Notes: generated by a model from the sequence alone, not told the origin. A DNA stretch of 64,000 nucleotides from an uncultured Opitutia bacterium (GCA_903840355.1 CAIMFJ010000008.1:186001-250000), one strand, 5' to 3'. Positions 52,021 to 60,957 are shown, numbered from the stretch's first letter. Translations and numbers: made by a program.

Positions 52021-53109
52021 ATGACTGCCAAACCCGAAACTACCGCTAAAGAAAAAGCTGCCGCTCAAGTTCAAGCCGCCGAGCGCAAGACGCTCGATCT
52101 GGCACTCTCCGCCATCAACAAACAATACGGCGACGGCACCTTGATGCGCATGGGTGACGCGACGAAGATGACGGTCTCCACCGTCTCCACCGGATCCGTC
52201 GCCATCGACCTCGCCCTCGGCGTCGGCGGCCTGCCTCGCGGTCGTATCGTCGAAATCTTCGGCCCAGAGTCTTCGGGTAAAACGACCCTCTGTCTCTCCA
52301 TCATCGCTGAAATCCAACGCCAAGGTGGCAACGCCGTCTTCGTCGACGTCGAACACGCCTTAGACCCTCGCTACTCTAAAGTAGTCGGCGTTGACCTAGA
52401 TAACCTCTTAGTCTCCCAACCTGAATCGGGCGAAGACGCCCTTAACATCGCCGAGACGTTAATCCGCTCGGGCGCCGTCGATGTCATCGTCATCGACTCC
52501 GTCGCAGCCTTAGTTTCCAAGCAAGAATTGGATGGCCAAATGGGCGACTCGACCGTGGGCGTCCAAGCTCGCATGATGAGCCAAGCGATGCGCCGCCTCA
52601 CGGCCGCCATCAGCCGCACCAACTGTATCGTGATCTTCACCAACCAAATCCGCGAAAAGATTGGCGTGATGTTCGGCAACCCTGAAACGACCCCCGGTGG
52701 TCGTGCTCTGAAATTCTTCTCGTCCGTCCGTATCGATATCCGCCGTATCGGCCAAATCAAAGAGCCCACCGGCAAAGTCATCGGTAATCGCACCAAGATT
52801 AAAGTGGTGAAGAACAAGGTCGCCCCTCCCTTCACGGAATGCGAATTCGATATCATGTACAATGAGGGTATCTCCCGCACGGGCTCTGTGCTCGACCTCG
52901 GTATCGAACACAAGATCCTCGAGAAGAAGGGTGCTTGGATCGCCTACAACGGCCAACTCATCGGCCAAGGTCGCGAAGCGGCTAAAGATTATTTAATCAA
53001 GAATCCTAAGGTGCTCGACGAACTCCAAAAGACGATCCTCGAGAAAGTCCAAGTGGTCGGCGGCATGACCTTAGCCGCCGGTGCCGGCGAAAACGTCAGC
53101 GCCGAATAA
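52021..53109 (+). CDS. recA: Recombinase RecA
   Basis: A 362-residue recombinase that pairs homologous DNA and activates the SOS response. Walker A is [11 protein letters not shown] near residue 80. Other conserved stretches are [70 protein letters not shown] and the C-terminal domain with [16 protein letters not shown]. The N-terminus before residue 25 is Lys/Ala-rich. The length is normal. An SOS-like operator sits upstream and a strong terminator follows. Confidence 0.98.
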   Translation: MTAKPETTAKEKAAAQVQAAERKTLDLALSAINKQYGDGTLMRMGDATKMTVSTVSTGSVAIDLALGVGGLPRGRIVEIFGPESSGKTTLCLSIIAEIQRQGGNAVFVDVEHALDPRYSKVVGVDLDNLLVSQPESGEDALNIAETLIRSGAVDVIVIDSVAALVSKQELDGQMGDSTVGVQARMMSQAMRRLTAAISRTNCIVIFTNQIREKIGVMFGNPETTPGGRALKFFSSVRIDIRRIGQIKEPTGKVIGNRTKIKVVKNKVAPPFTECEFDIMYNEGISRTGSVLDLGIEHKILEKKGAWIAYNGQLIGQGREAAKDYLIKNPKVLDELQKTILEKVQVVGGMTLAAGAGENVSAE

Positions 53110-53134
53110 GCCTTCGTTGTTGGCTGTCATAGCC

Positions 53135-53166
53135 CAGGCCGCACGAACGTGCGGCCTGTTTTATTT
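53135..53166 (+). terminator. Intrinsic terminator after recA
   Basis: A stem of ten or more base pairs, CAGGCCGCAC/GTGCGGCCTG with a GAAC loop, then TTTTATTT. Its T-rich end overlaps the stop of the convergent SGNH hydrolase gene. Confidence 0.9.
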
Positions 53167-54456
53167 CACGAGTTCCAAACGGAGCGTGCTTTCGGCAGGA
53201 GCCATCGTGGCCTTTAAATTAGCCACTAAACGCGCATGCTCGACCTCGGAGTTCTTGACCACATTCTCCATGTCAGCCTTGGCTTCTTTGCTGTGGAAGA
53301 GCGACTTAATCTGCTTGGTTTCATAGGCCTGCTTCTCGCCCACGGCATTCCAAATCTTATCAAAGGCCGGCTTCAAAGGTCCTTGCGGAAACTCTGCCGC
53401 TAAATTGACCCCGGCGGCGAGTTGCTCCGTCGTAAAGACTTTGCTGACTTCACCCCAAGTGACTTTCACCGAGGCTCCCTGCGTGCCCGCAACTTTGAGG
53501 GTGAGGCGATTAAAGCGGGTATTAAAGTCGGCTAAGGCCACGCCGGCTGCGATGGTGCTGTCTTTTGAAAGCTCCCCCGCGTCATAAGCAAAAGGTAGTC
53601 GCTGACTTTCAACGCGATAGGTGCCCGCGGCTCCGGCCTTGATTTTCTGTCCATTTTGCGCCGTGGCCGTACCACTCGCTAAATCGACGGTGAGCGTGCC
53701 CAAATCTCCATCTAAGCCCAGGGCTTTTAAGTAGGCCGAGGCCATCATCACATGTCCTGCCCAACCGGGGTGCACGCCGTCGCCACCTTCTAATTTAAAG
53801 CCTTCACCATACTTAGCCCGTGCAGCCCGACCCTGCAGCAACATCGGCCAATACACATCGGCAAAACCCACCTTCTCCTGCTCCGCAATTTCGATGTCGA
53901 TATTGCGTAACTGCAATAACGCTAAATTCAGAGTCTCCCAAGTTCCCCGGGCCGACTTCACCCAGGGCGGCACAGAATGAATCGTCCCCGAAGATCCTAA
54001 CACCACCCGAGCCCCAGCTGCCTTGAAGGCTTCCACGACTTGCGTTTGATTTTTACGATACTCGGCACCAATGGTCTCCGTGAAAGGGACATAATGAAAA
54101 TCATTCATCCCATAACAGGTGCTCGCCACCGTGGGTTGAAAACGGAGGACGTCATTTTTCATCCGGCCAAAAAAGCCCCCTGCCGTCTCCCCACTCCAAC
54201 CATACTGACGGCATTCGATTTCTAAATCGGGTCGCGCGGCCATGAGGTAAGCCTCGAGAATACGACTGTACATTTTTTGCTCCGTGATGGAGTCGCCGCA
54301 AATGGCGTAGCGATCGCCTTTCTTTAAAAGCAAGCCCTGTGGCTCCGGAGCTAAATAGCCCACGTATTCAGCGGGAACACTCTCCGGGCGAGGTTGGGTT
54401 TCGCGGGCATTGAGGCATACCGCAGCAGTAAGGAGCAAAAGGGTAAGACGAAGCAT
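53161..54456 (-). CDS. Secreted SGNH/GDSL hydrolase (second copy)
   Basis: A 431-residue protein with a signal peptide (RLTLLLLTAAVCLNA). The nucleophile block is YAICGDSITEQKMYS (Ser near 56), followed by YGWSGETAGGFFGRM, STCYGMNDFHY (the catalytic Asn block) and GGDGVHPGWAGHVMM with the catalytic Asp/His. The C-terminal 180 residues are an extra region of mixed strand and helix (LTVDLASGTATAQNGQKIKAG). It is probably a carbohydrate esterase or lipase-like enzyme in the periplasm. It is not closely alike to the other SGNH hydrolase at 46495 outside the catalytic blocks. Confidence 0.85.
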   Translation of the reverse strand: MLRLTLLLLTAAVCLNARETQPRPESVPAEYVGYLAPEPQGLLLKKGDRYAICGDSITEQKMYSRILEAYLMAARPDLEIECRQYGWSGETAGGFFGRMKNDVLRFQPTVASTCYGMNDFHYVPFTETIGAEYRKNQTQVVEAFKAAGARVVLGSSGTIHSVPPWVKSARGTWETLNLALLQLRNIDIEIAEQEKVGFADVYWPMLLQGRAARAKYGEGFKLEGGDGVHPGWAGHVMMASAYLKALGLDGDLGTLTVDLASGTATAQNGQKIKAGAAGTYRVESQRLPFAYDAGELSKDSTIAAGVALADFNTRFNRLTLKVAGTQGASVKVTWGEVSKVFTTEQLAAGVNLAAEFPQGPLKPAFDKIWNAVGEKQAYETKQIKSLFHSKEAKADMENVVKNSEVEHARLVANLKATMAPAESTLRLELVK

Positions 54457-54509
54457 GCCTAAGAACTAGAAGGGTTTAGGGAGAAATCGACCTAGATTTT
54501 AGCCGTCAC

Positions 54510-54538
54510 TTGCCTTTTGGGGATTTAGTCCCTATCTT
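54510..54538 (+). promoter_or_regulatory. Promoter of the 6S RNA candidate
   Basis: A -35 box TTGCCT (54510-54515) and a -10 box TATCTT (54533-54538) are separated by exactly 17 bases, each with four of six consensus bases. The expected start is near 54545, which meets the first base of the RNA closing stem. Confidence 0.6.
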
Positions 54539-54543
54539 TAACT

Positions 54544-54702
54544 TCCCCTGCGGTGTTCGACACCCGTGGCAGCATCCGTCTCCTACAAGCATTATTAAAG
54601 GGAGGTGCGACCCGACCGGCCTCGTCCGAGCCGTGGCAACGTACCGCCCACCTTAACACCAGGAAAACTGGAGCTCCAATCGGAATCGGCACAGGCGGGG
54701 GA
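54544..54702 (+). ncRNA. ssrS: Probable 6S RNA
   Basis: A non-coding RNA candidate, about 160-185 bases, that would bind RNA polymerase holoenzyme by imitating an open promoter. The ends pair as TCCCCTGC (54544-54551) with GCGGGGGA (54695-54702). Directly after the 5' stem comes GGTGTTCG, a common 6S feature, and the tip of the long hairpin has CCTCGTCCGAGCC (54620-54632), like the CTCGG-CCGAG tip of known 6S RNAs. A promoter with the right spacing lies immediately upstream. The region between two minus-strand genes has no credible protein. A covariance search was not possible. Confidence 0.68.
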
Positions 54703-54713
54703 CCCTTTACCCA

Positions 54714-54732
54714 CACTCAGTAAACCTGAGTG
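54714..54732. other. Hairpin after the 6S RNA candidate
   Basis: A perfect seven-base stem CACTCAG/CTGAGTG with loop TAAAC. There is no T run after it on either strand, so it may be a processing or stabilising hairpin rather than an intrinsic terminator. Confidence 0.45.
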
Positions 54733-54740
54733 CTGGGCAG

Positions 54741-56054
54741 TTAGGTCAATGGCAAGGGACCCTTAGCACAGAGCGTGGGATTACCAAAGGTCTTCAGCGG
54801 GTTCCCCATGCCATGCGCAAAAGCCATGAGTAAACGATTATGGGGTTCTTTGGTAAACTTCAGCGCCCGCCCCGTCTTAAAGCCTAAGCCGCCACCCAAC
54901 AACATCCAGGGGATGTCCTCGAGGGTATGGCTATTGCCTTTGCCCAACTCATTCGTCCACACGAGCGTGGTGTGATCCAGCATGCTGCCTTGGCCATTAG
55001 GCTCAGGGGTTTCACTGAGTCGTTTCGCCAAGTAAGCAACTTGCTCCGCAAACCATTGATTAATCTTCACCAATTTCTCCACGGAGGTGGTATTCAAATC
55101 AGGGTCGTGCGAAATGGAGTGGTGACCTTCTTCAATGCCCAACCACTTCATGCGCGCGCCGCCCACCGAATTGGTAAATTGGAACGTGGCCACGCGACTC
55201 AAATCATTCTGGAACGCACTCATGAGCAACTCGGTCTGCCAATGGGTAACGGCGGGAATACTATCATTCTCCATTAAAATGCCCGCCGGTAAAGCTGCGG
55301 GGGCTTGAATCGAAAGCTGGTCTTTCTGGTCCTGTAAATTGCGCTCTAATTCCCGCAACGCCGTGGTGTGCTGGTCGAGCAAACCACGGTCTGCTGCGTC
55401 GACGTTCTGGGAGACTTTCGTGATATCTCCGCGCAAATCATCCAAGACCGAAGTGAGATTCTCACTTTCTTTCATCTGTCCGTAGAGTTTATCAAACAAC
55501 TCATAAGGGCTCGAAATCGGTGCCACGGGCTGATTGGGCCCGGCGTAACTCCAACGGGTCCAAGGGTCGGCACGATTGCCTACGGCCACCCCGATTTCCA
55601 AAGACCCAAAACGAGTCTTGGTCTGAGGCTGGCTCTGCAAGAAGCGGCGTAATTCTTGATCGATGGAAGGACCGCTTGCCCAACCAGCTGGCTGCCCGCC
55701 CCCGCCCATGATATTGCCGGGAAAGAGTTCAATGCCCGTGAGCAAGCAACTCATGCCCCGCATGTGCGAATCTCCATCGCCCCGAATCATATTATTCACG
55801 CCCTTGAGCGTGAGCATACGATTTTGATAAGGCACCAAGGGCGCTAAGACGCGCTTGAGCTTAAACTTACTGCCTTCTTCATCAGGCCAAAATTCCGAGG
55901 GCACGGTACCGTTCGGCGAAAAGATAAAGACGATGCGCTGCTTTGCCGGCGGCTTGGTTTCCGCGGCCGATAACTTAAGGCCGCCCAGCAAGGGCAACAT
56001 AGCCGCGGAAAGTCCCAGGCGGCGCAGAAATTCTCGTCGATGTTGTAGTGTCAT
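54741..56054 (-). CDS. DUF1552 domain protein, Tat-exported
   Basis: A 437-residue protein with a twin-arginine-like leader (HRREFLRRLGLSAAMLPLLGGL). The DUF1552 pattern is present: QRIVFIFSPNGTVPSEFWPDE, DGDSHMRGMSCLLTG, WASGPSIDQELRRFL and, late, VWTNELGKGNSHTLEDIPWMLLGG. The function of the family is unknown; it is found with DUF1592 proteins in planctomycetes, verrucomicrobia and myxobacteria. The cytochrome-type DUF1592 gene lies four bases upstream on the same strand, so the two form an operon. A folded, possibly metal-loaded export is suggested by the Tat leader. Confidence 0.88.
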   Translation of the reverse strand: MTLQHRREFLRRLGLSAAMLPLLGGLKLSAAETKPPAKQRIVFIFSPNGTVPSEFWPDEEGSKFKLKRVLAPLVPYQNRMLTLKGVNNMIRGDGDSHMRGMSCLLTGIELFPGNIMGGGGQPAGWASGPSIDQELRRFLQSQPQTKTRFGSLEIGVAVGNRADPWTRWSYAGPNQPVAPISSPYELFDKLYGQMKESENLTSVLDDLRGDITKVSQNVDAADRGLLDQHTTALRELERNLQDQKDQLSIQAPAALPAGILMENDSIPAVTHWQTELLMSAFQNDLSRVATFQFTNSVGGARMKWLGIEEGHHSISHDPDLNTTSVEKLVKINQWFAEQVAYLAKRLSETPEPNGQGSMLDHTTLVWTNELGKGNSHTLEDIPWMLLGGGLGFKTGRALKFTKEPHNRLLMAFAHGMGNPLKTFGNPTLCAKGPLPLT

Positions 56055-56058
56055 AAAA

Positions 56059-58380
56059 TTAGCGAGTGGCGGGGGTGGATGGTTTCGCGGGTGTTAAAGC
56101 TGCCGTGACGGCGACTTCCACGGCGAGATTTCGAATATGGAAATGATCTTTCCGGAATTGCTCGGTTAATTGATTCAGGGTTTCCGGCGCATAAGCAGCG
56201 GGGGGCTGCTTAACCATCGCTTGGAATAAGTTGCGCACAAAACCCGCTTGGCCGGCTTGGCTTTCCGCCGCATGCATCGCCACATCACGGGCACCAGCCA
56301 ACTTCAACACGGTACCATCCGCGGCCGTGTATTCGGCCACATCATTCACGGGCTTATTATTATCCATCGCCCGCACGCGCCCCACCGCATCAAAGCGTTC
56401 AAAGCTAAAGCCGAGCGGGTTAATCGTGACGTGACAGGCCATACACGCTGGCTTGGCCGTGAGTTCCGATACTTTCTCCCGCATGGTAAACGAGGGGTCA
56501 AATTTGTCGTCCATGAACGCAATCGCCATGGGCGGCGGTTTCAACATACGGCCTAAAATATTCCGCGTGACGAAAACACCGCGGTGAATCGGCGAGGTGG
56601 ACTTGGTGTACGAAAAGGACGCCAAGACATAGGGGTGGGTTAAAACACCCGCCCGCATGTCGGCATCCATCTGCACGGGACGATAGCCCTGCCCTTCCGG
56701 GAGTTTTTGGCCGTAAAAAGCGGCCAAGCGATCGTTCATCAGAATGTTCTTATTTAATAATAAGTCGCGGTAGTCGGACGTCTCCGACCACACCACGCGT
56801 TCGGTAAACAAATCCAATGAGGTGCGTAAGTCCATGACCACGCCTTGATCGAAACCAGGATAGGTAATGGGATCCTTCGCAATTTCCGCTCCTTCTTCGA
56901 CGTGTAACCAGTGATGCAAGAAATCGCGGAGCTTCGACTTGGCCCGAGGATCCTTTAACATACGTTGGGCCTGCACACGCACTTGTTCCACAGTTTTCAA
57001 CTTGCCCTGGGCGGCAGCCTGCAAGAGCGGCTCATCTGGTAAAGAGTCCCAAAGCGATAACGCCAGGCGACTCGCCACCGCATAGTCATCTTGCGGCCCC
57101 GTGCCGGGGTATAAGAAGTAAGGTGAAGAGAGCGTGCGGATGAGGGCGCGCTTCACGGAAACTTCGGGAGGCAAGTCTTCCTTAAATAAACTCGCGATAC
57201 TTTGCTTCTGTTCTTCCGAGAGCGGACGACGAAAAGCGAGCTGTGCCAAACGCTGCGAGAAGGCTTTTAATTTGGCAGCTTTATCGGGAGCCGTGGGACT
57301 CGTGCCTGCATACTCATAAAGACGCGGGCCCAGCAAAGCCGCGGCTTGTAAAGCCCCTTTGGCGACCGCTTCGGTCCACTCGCGCGAAACGGTGATGCCA
57401 CGCTCATACCCCATGCTGGCATCATCGGGAGGCAACGCGACCGAGAGAACCTCTACCGGCGAGGCATATTGCGGCGAAAGGTTTTCAGCAGGAATCACGG
57501 TCCAAGCTCCACCTGGTGGACGCCACTCGAGCTTCACCGCGGCGGTCTTATCTTTGAACTTAAAAAATTCGATTTTTAGCGGATAGGTACGACCGCCTAA
57601 AAGGAAGACTTGAGCCTCACCGGTGCGCACCATCGCTGAACTGACCCATAAATCGATGCAGGCATTCTTCTCACTACCGTTCGAGGGAGGATTCACATAC
57701 AGACGCACACCGTTCGGACTCGTGATACGGAAATCGTAATCACCGGTATCAGGCACGAGCAACGAACCGCTCCAATTAATTTTAAACTGTTCGGCATTCT
57801 TACCTTGGGGCAAAGGACCTGCTCCAAAATCAAAATTAACTACCGAGTCCACATGCTCCATTAACTTAGCTTCACCCTTATCCTTACCCAAGGATTCACG
57901 ATACACGCCCAACAACCCTCCCGAGGTGGTAGCCCAATTGCTCTTGTGTAAGGCACCTAAAAGATCCGTAACCGATTCGCGATACTGCCGTACCGTTAAG
58001 TGAGCTAAGTCCAAACGAGGCGGGTGATTACGCGCCCGAGCTTCGGGAGAATAAAAGGCTTGGTGAATGTAAAGCGACACGGCCTCGCACTCCGCCATCG
58101 AAAGCGACTCGGGGTTATCCTCGGGCATCTCCCGAGCCACGTAGCGCGTAAGCGAATGCGGACTCTTCTCCCCTAACAACGGCTCATCGGCCTTCCCCGC
58201 CACGCCTTGTCCTTGAGGACCATGGCAACGCAGGCATTCCTCGCGATAAACGACTTCGCCGGTACGCGGAGCCGCGAGGTTTTTGCGGTAATAACGGTAA
58301 CCTTGACGATAGCCGACGGCCAAGAGAGCTAACCCCAAAACAGAGGCTAATAAAATTTTTGCAAACCGAGCAAGGGGCAT
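56059..58380 (-). CDS. DUF1592/DUF1588/DUF1585 protein with cytochrome c and PA14 domains
   Basis: A 773-residue exported protein with an N-terminal anchor (FAKILLASVLGLALLAVGY). A cytochrome c haem motif ECLRCHGPQGQG lies near 50, with a later Met region (REMPEDNPESLSM). A DUF1587-type stretch (LTVRQYRESVTDLLG) follows. The insert near 200-310 is PA14-like (GDYDFRITSPNGVRLYVN). Then come DUF1595/DUF1592 (VKRALIRTLSSPYFLYPG), DUF1588 (RGVFVTRNILGRMLKPPPMA, with CMACHVTINPLGFSFERFDAVGR) and DUF1585 at the end. The family is uncharacterised but is thought to act in periplasmic oxidation. It precedes the DUF1552 gene by four bases. Confidence 0.88.
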   Translation of the reverse strand: MPLARFAKILLASVLGLALLAVGYRQGYRYYRKNLAAPRTGEVVYREECLRCHGPQGQGVAGKADEPLLGEKSPHSLTRYVAREMPEDNPESLSMAECEAVSLYIHQAFYSPEARARNHPPRLDLAHLTVRQYRESVTDLLGALHKSNWATTSGGLLGVYRESLGKDKGEAKLMEHVDSVVNFDFGAGPLPQGKNAEQFKINWSGSLLVPDTGDYDFRITSPNGVRLYVNPPSNGSEKNACIDLWVSSAMVRTGEAQVFLLGGRTYPLKIEFFKFKDKTAAVKLEWRPPGGAWTVIPAENLSPQYASPVEVLSVALPPDDASMGYERGITVSREWTEAVAKGALQAAALLGPRLYEYAGTSPTAPDKAAKLKAFSQRLAQLAFRRPLSEEQKQSIASLFKEDLPPEVSVKRALIRTLSSPYFLYPGTGPQDDYAVASRLALSLWDSLPDEPLLQAAAQGKLKTVEQVRVQAQRMLKDPRAKSKLRDFLHHWLHVEEGAEIAKDPITYPGFDQGVVMDLRTSLDLFTERVVWSETSDYRDLLLNKNILMNDRLAAFYGQKLPEGQGYRPVQMDADMRAGVLTHPYVLASFSYTKSTSPIHRGVFVTRNILGRMLKPPPMAIAFMDDKFDPSFTMREKVSELTAKPACMACHVTINPLGFSFERFDAVGRVRAMDNNKPVNDVAEYTAADGTVLKLAGARDVAMHAAESQAGQAGFVRNLFQAMVKQPPAAYAPETLNQLTEQFRKDHFHIRNLAVEVAVTAALTPAKPSTPATR

Positions 58381-58459
58381 AACATCCTTTGGACATAAAG
58401 CCCTGAACTTTAGTTCCCAAAATCCGCCCTGTGATTCAGGTTTTTTGCTTAATTTTAGC

Positions 58460-59140
58460 CTAAATCAAACCGTTCTCCCCAAAACTAAACCAACCCTTAC
58501 TCAGGGGGTCGCATTCGGGCCGACCGATGATGACATGATCGACCAAATTAATTCCCAGTAAGTTGCCGGCTTCCATCAACTGCCTAGTAACTTTTCGGTC
58601 CGCCTCACTCGGCATCGGGTCGCCACTAGGATGGTTGTGAACCGCGATGACCCCGCAAGCTGCATGGCGGAGGGGATTCCGAAAAACTTCCCGGGCATGC
58701 ATCATCGCACTCGTCGCGGTCCCAGAACTAATTTCCTGCAGGGCCAACAAACGATGCCTCCGGTTCAACGACAGCACCCAACACTTCTCCACTGCTAAGC
58801 CGGTAGCCAAGGGCTCTAGCCGCTGCCAAACCTTCTCAGGCGAATCAATTTTCGCCTCGGCCATGAATGCCTGTTCCCGCAAGCGCCGGGCAAACTCCAC
58901 GGTGGCCATTAACTCCATCGCCTTCGCTGGACCCAAACCATGCACTTGTTGAAAGTCGTGCACCTCCCACCCGCTCAAAGCCCGCAAGCCTCCCGCCATT
59001 TTTAACAGCTCGTTTGCGACCACCTGCACCGGAGCCCCCTTCGTCCCCGAACCAATCAGGAGTTCCATGAGCTCCAAATCCGACAATACCCTTGGGCCTA
59101 ATCGAGTTAAGCGTTCCCGCGGACGGTCATGACTTTGCAT
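58460..59140 (-). CDS. radC: RadC family JAB-domain protein
   Basis: A 226-residue protein. The N-terminal helix-hairpin-helix part has RLGPRVLSDLELMELLIGSG and HGLGPAKAMELMATVEFARR. The JAB/MPN metalloprotease-like domain carries VHNHPSGDPMPSEAD with the metal ligands His 168, His 170 and Asp 181, so all ligands are kept. Despite the name, a repair role is not established for RadC proteins, and the substrate is unknown. The gene stands between the carbonic anhydrase and DUF1592 genes, all on the minus strand. Confidence 0.93.
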   Translation of the reverse strand: MQSHDRPRERLTRLGPRVLSDLELMELLIGSGTKGAPVQVVANELLKMAGGLRALSGWEVHDFQQVHGLGPAKAMELMATVEFARRLREQAFMAEAKIDSPEKVWQRLEPLATGLAVEKCWVLSLNRRHRLLALQEISSGTATSAMMHAREVFRNPLRHAACGVIAVHNHPSGDPMPSEADRKVTRQLMEAGNLLGINLVDHVIIGRPECDPLSKGWFSFGENGLI

Positions 59141-59156
59141 GAAGTCATATGATTTT

Positions 59157-59182
59157 CTAGGCCGGCCTAGTGCAAACGCACT
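59157..59182. promoter_or_regulatory. Adjacent palindromes between carbonic anhydrase and radC genes
   Basis: A perfect 14-base palindrome CTAGGCCGGCCTAG (59157-59170) overlaps a 5-bp hairpin AGTGC-AAAC-GCACT (59169-59182). No T run follows on the minus strand, so this looks more like an operator or attenuating hairpin ahead of radC than a terminator. Function is not known. Confidence 0.4.
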
Positions 59183-59197
59183 TAAAACTTAGATAAA

Positions 59198-59848
59198 CTA
59201 CTTAGCGGCGCGGTAACGAGCAATGGCTTTACCATAAGCAGGCGTGATCTCCTCCTGCGCCCGAATATTCATGCCCAAGTCCTTCAAGAGCCCATCGCGT
59301 AAACCATAAATCCAACCGTGAATCGCCAAGGGCTGCTTCCGCGTCCACGCGTCTTGCACCACGGTCGTGTGACACACATTCAAGGCCTGCTCGATGACAT
59401 TAATCTCACACAGGGTGTCCAATTTCATGGGCTTTAACACGGATTCGACGGCTAAAGCGTGCTTGAGGTGGACATCGCTGACGTGACGCAACCAGTTATC
59501 AACTAAACCCACCTTGCGATGCTCCATCGAGGCTTGCACGCCCCCACAACCATAGTGACCGCAGACAATGACGTGCTCCACTTTCAAGACGTCGATGGCG
59601 TACTGCAAGACCGAGAGACAGTTTAAATCGCTGTGGACAACGAGGTTGGCGACGTTGCGGTGCACGAACAACTCGCCAGGCAATAAGCCAACAATCTCGT
59701 TCGCGGGAACCCGACTATCCGAACATCCAATCCATAAATACCGCGGAGATTGTTGCTTCGAAAGTGTGACGAAAAAATCTGGACTTTCTTTATGAACAGC
59801 TTCCGACCAGGCTTTGTTTTGGGCGAAAAGGTTTTCGAGATTATCCAT
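59198..59848 (-). CDS. can: Beta-class carbonic anhydrase
   Basis: A 216-residue enzyme that interconverts CO2 and bicarbonate. Zinc ligands and active site are clear: YLWIGCSDSRVPANEI (Cys 42, Asp 44), LFVHRNVANLV and VIVCGHYGCGGVQA (His 98, Cys 101). The sequence resembles the Can/CynT group (EHVIVCGHYGCGG, NWLRHVSDVHLKH, LAIHGWIYGLRDG). The ATG at 59848 was chosen because the family begins there; an upstream frame adds 20 unlike residues. Bicarbonate for acetyl-CoA carboxylase is a plausible use. Confidence 0.95.
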   Translation of the reverse strand: MDNLENLFAQNKAWSEAVHKESPDFFVTLSKQQSPRYLWIGCSDSRVPANEIVGLLPGELFVHRNVANLVVHSDLNCLSVLQYAIDVLKVEHVIVCGHYGCGGVQASMEHRKVGLVDNWLRHVSDVHLKHALAVESVLKPMKLDTLCEINVIEQALNVCHTTVVQDAWTRKQPLAIHGWIYGLRDGLLKDLGMNIRAQEEITPAYGKAIARYRAAK

Positions 59849-59996
59849 TGCTCTGGCAGACTTCGCAGGAGGGGGGCTTTCGCAACTCAAATAAAAAGCC
59901 CCGACCACACCCCGGCTTTACTCCGGCAACTTGCGTCGTTCTGCCAGCCACTCGACGAAGGCTTGCACCACCACCGCAAAAAAACTTAATCCCCTT

Positions 59997-60365
59997 ATGC
60001 CTTCGATCCCCCTGCGCTCCCTCGAAGCCACCCTTGGTTTAATCCTTATTTCGAATATTTTTATGACGTTTGCGTGGTATAGCCACCTCCGGACGCTCAA
60101 TGATCAGTCTTGGTGGGTGGCCGCCTTAGTGAGCTGGAGTATCGCTCTCGCTGAATACCTACTACTCATCCCCGCCATCCGCTTAGGGAGCGCTCAAGGC
60201 ATCACGACCGCCCAATTAAAGATTATTCAAGAAGTCGTCTCCTTGGTCGTTTTCGTCCCTTTTATGATGCTTTTCCTGGGGGAAAAGTGGCGTTGGGACT
60301 ACCTTTGGGCCTTTTTCTGCATTTTAGGGGCGGTTTTCTTCGTTTTCCGTTCGAACCGCTCTTGA
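59997..60365 (+). CDS. DUF486 family small membrane protein
   Basis: A 122-residue protein with four membrane segments. The family features are ISNIFMTFAWYSHLR, the central SWSIALAEYLLLIPAIRLG and the end part KIIQEVVSLVVFVPFMMLFLGEKWRWDYLWAF. DUF486 proteins resemble half of a drug/metabolite transporter, but function is unknown. The ATG at 59997 begins the conserved part. The preceding 148 bases, divergent from the carbonic anhydrase gene, contain an AAAGCC/GGCTTT inverted repeat of unclear meaning and no other gene. Confidence 0.85.
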   Translation: MPSIPLRSLEATLGLILISNIFMTFAWYSHLRTLNDQSWWVAALVSWSIALAEYLLLIPAIRLGSAQGITTAQLKIIQEVVSLVVFVPFMMLFLGEKWRWDYLWAFFCILGAVFFVFRSNRS

Positions 60366-60381
60366 AACTCTGGCCGAGGTA

Positions 60382-60391
60382 CGGTGTTATA
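60382..60391 (+). promoter_or_regulatory. Shared decamer ahead of the first small secreted protein
   Basis: CGGTGTTATA occurs here, ending five bases before the start codon of the gene at 60397, and again at 61037 before the next gene. TGTTATA has the form of an extended -10 box; if so, the transcript would be almost leaderless. No good -35 box is present. Confidence 0.35.
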
Positions 60392-60396
60392 ACTGT

Positions 60397-60933
60397 ATGA
60401 AGAAGACCCTTACCCTAGCCATGCTCGCCGCTGCCGTGGCTTTTGGTGCCAACAAAAACTCGAACCAAAATTCGAGCCAAAGCAAAAACACTGCTAACCA
60501 AAACCAGCAGCCCGCAGCCGCAAACGCGAATGGTACGACTTCTGCCGACGGCACGACGTCCACTCCTTCCACGAACAAGAAAAAGTCCGCGGACGATAGT
60601 GCCAACGCTGGCTCCGATCCCGCCTCGCTCGTCGCTGGCTCCGTCGATGCCGCCACGCAAATCGCCAACCAAGCCGCTAAAGCAGCCATGGATGAAGCAG
60701 CCAAACTCGCCGCCATCGGCAGTGGTAGTTCCGGCGCAGCCCCCCTCCTCGATAAGAAAACCGTCGACGCTGGCGTAGCCGGTGCGACCGCGGTGACCAA
60801 AGAATTAACGAAGGCCCAAAAGGCCAAGAAGACGGCCGATGATTCGGCGAGCACCGATGACAATGCCGCCCCGGCTCCCGCTAAGCCCGCCAAAAAGTCC
60901 AAAGCCGCCCCGGCTGCCGACGCTAATCAGTAG
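60397..60933 (+). CDS. Small secreted low-complexity protein, unknown function
   Basis: A 178-residue protein with a signal peptide (KKTLTLAMLAAAVAFGA, cleavage near residue 18). An Asn/Gln/Ser/Thr-rich stretch (residues 19-60) follows, then a charged central part and an Ala-rich helical region (DAATQIANQAAKAAMDEAAKLAAIG). The C-terminus is Pro/Ala/Lys-rich. The composition suggests a disordered, perhaps cell-wall or periplasmic protein. No family is recognised. A terminator follows 25 bases after the stop, so it is probably a single-gene unit. Confidence 0.65.
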   Translation: MKKTLTLAMLAAAVAFGANKNSNQNSSQSKNTANQNQQPAAANANGTTSADGTTSTPSTNKKKSADDSANAGSDPASLVAGSVDAATQIANQAAKAAMDEAAKLAAIGSGSSGAAPLLDKKTVDAGVAGATAVTKELTKAQKAKKTADDSASTDDNAAPAPAKPAKKSKAAPAADANQ

Positions 60934-60957
60934 TCAAACCGGCTCACATTTCCCTCA

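Noticed and set aside
54525-54716. A 63-codon open frame on the minus strand in the gap between the SGNH and DUF1552 genes
   Set aside because: It has no family likeness or ribosome binding site and lies opposite the 6S RNA candidate, whose structure explains the sequence better.
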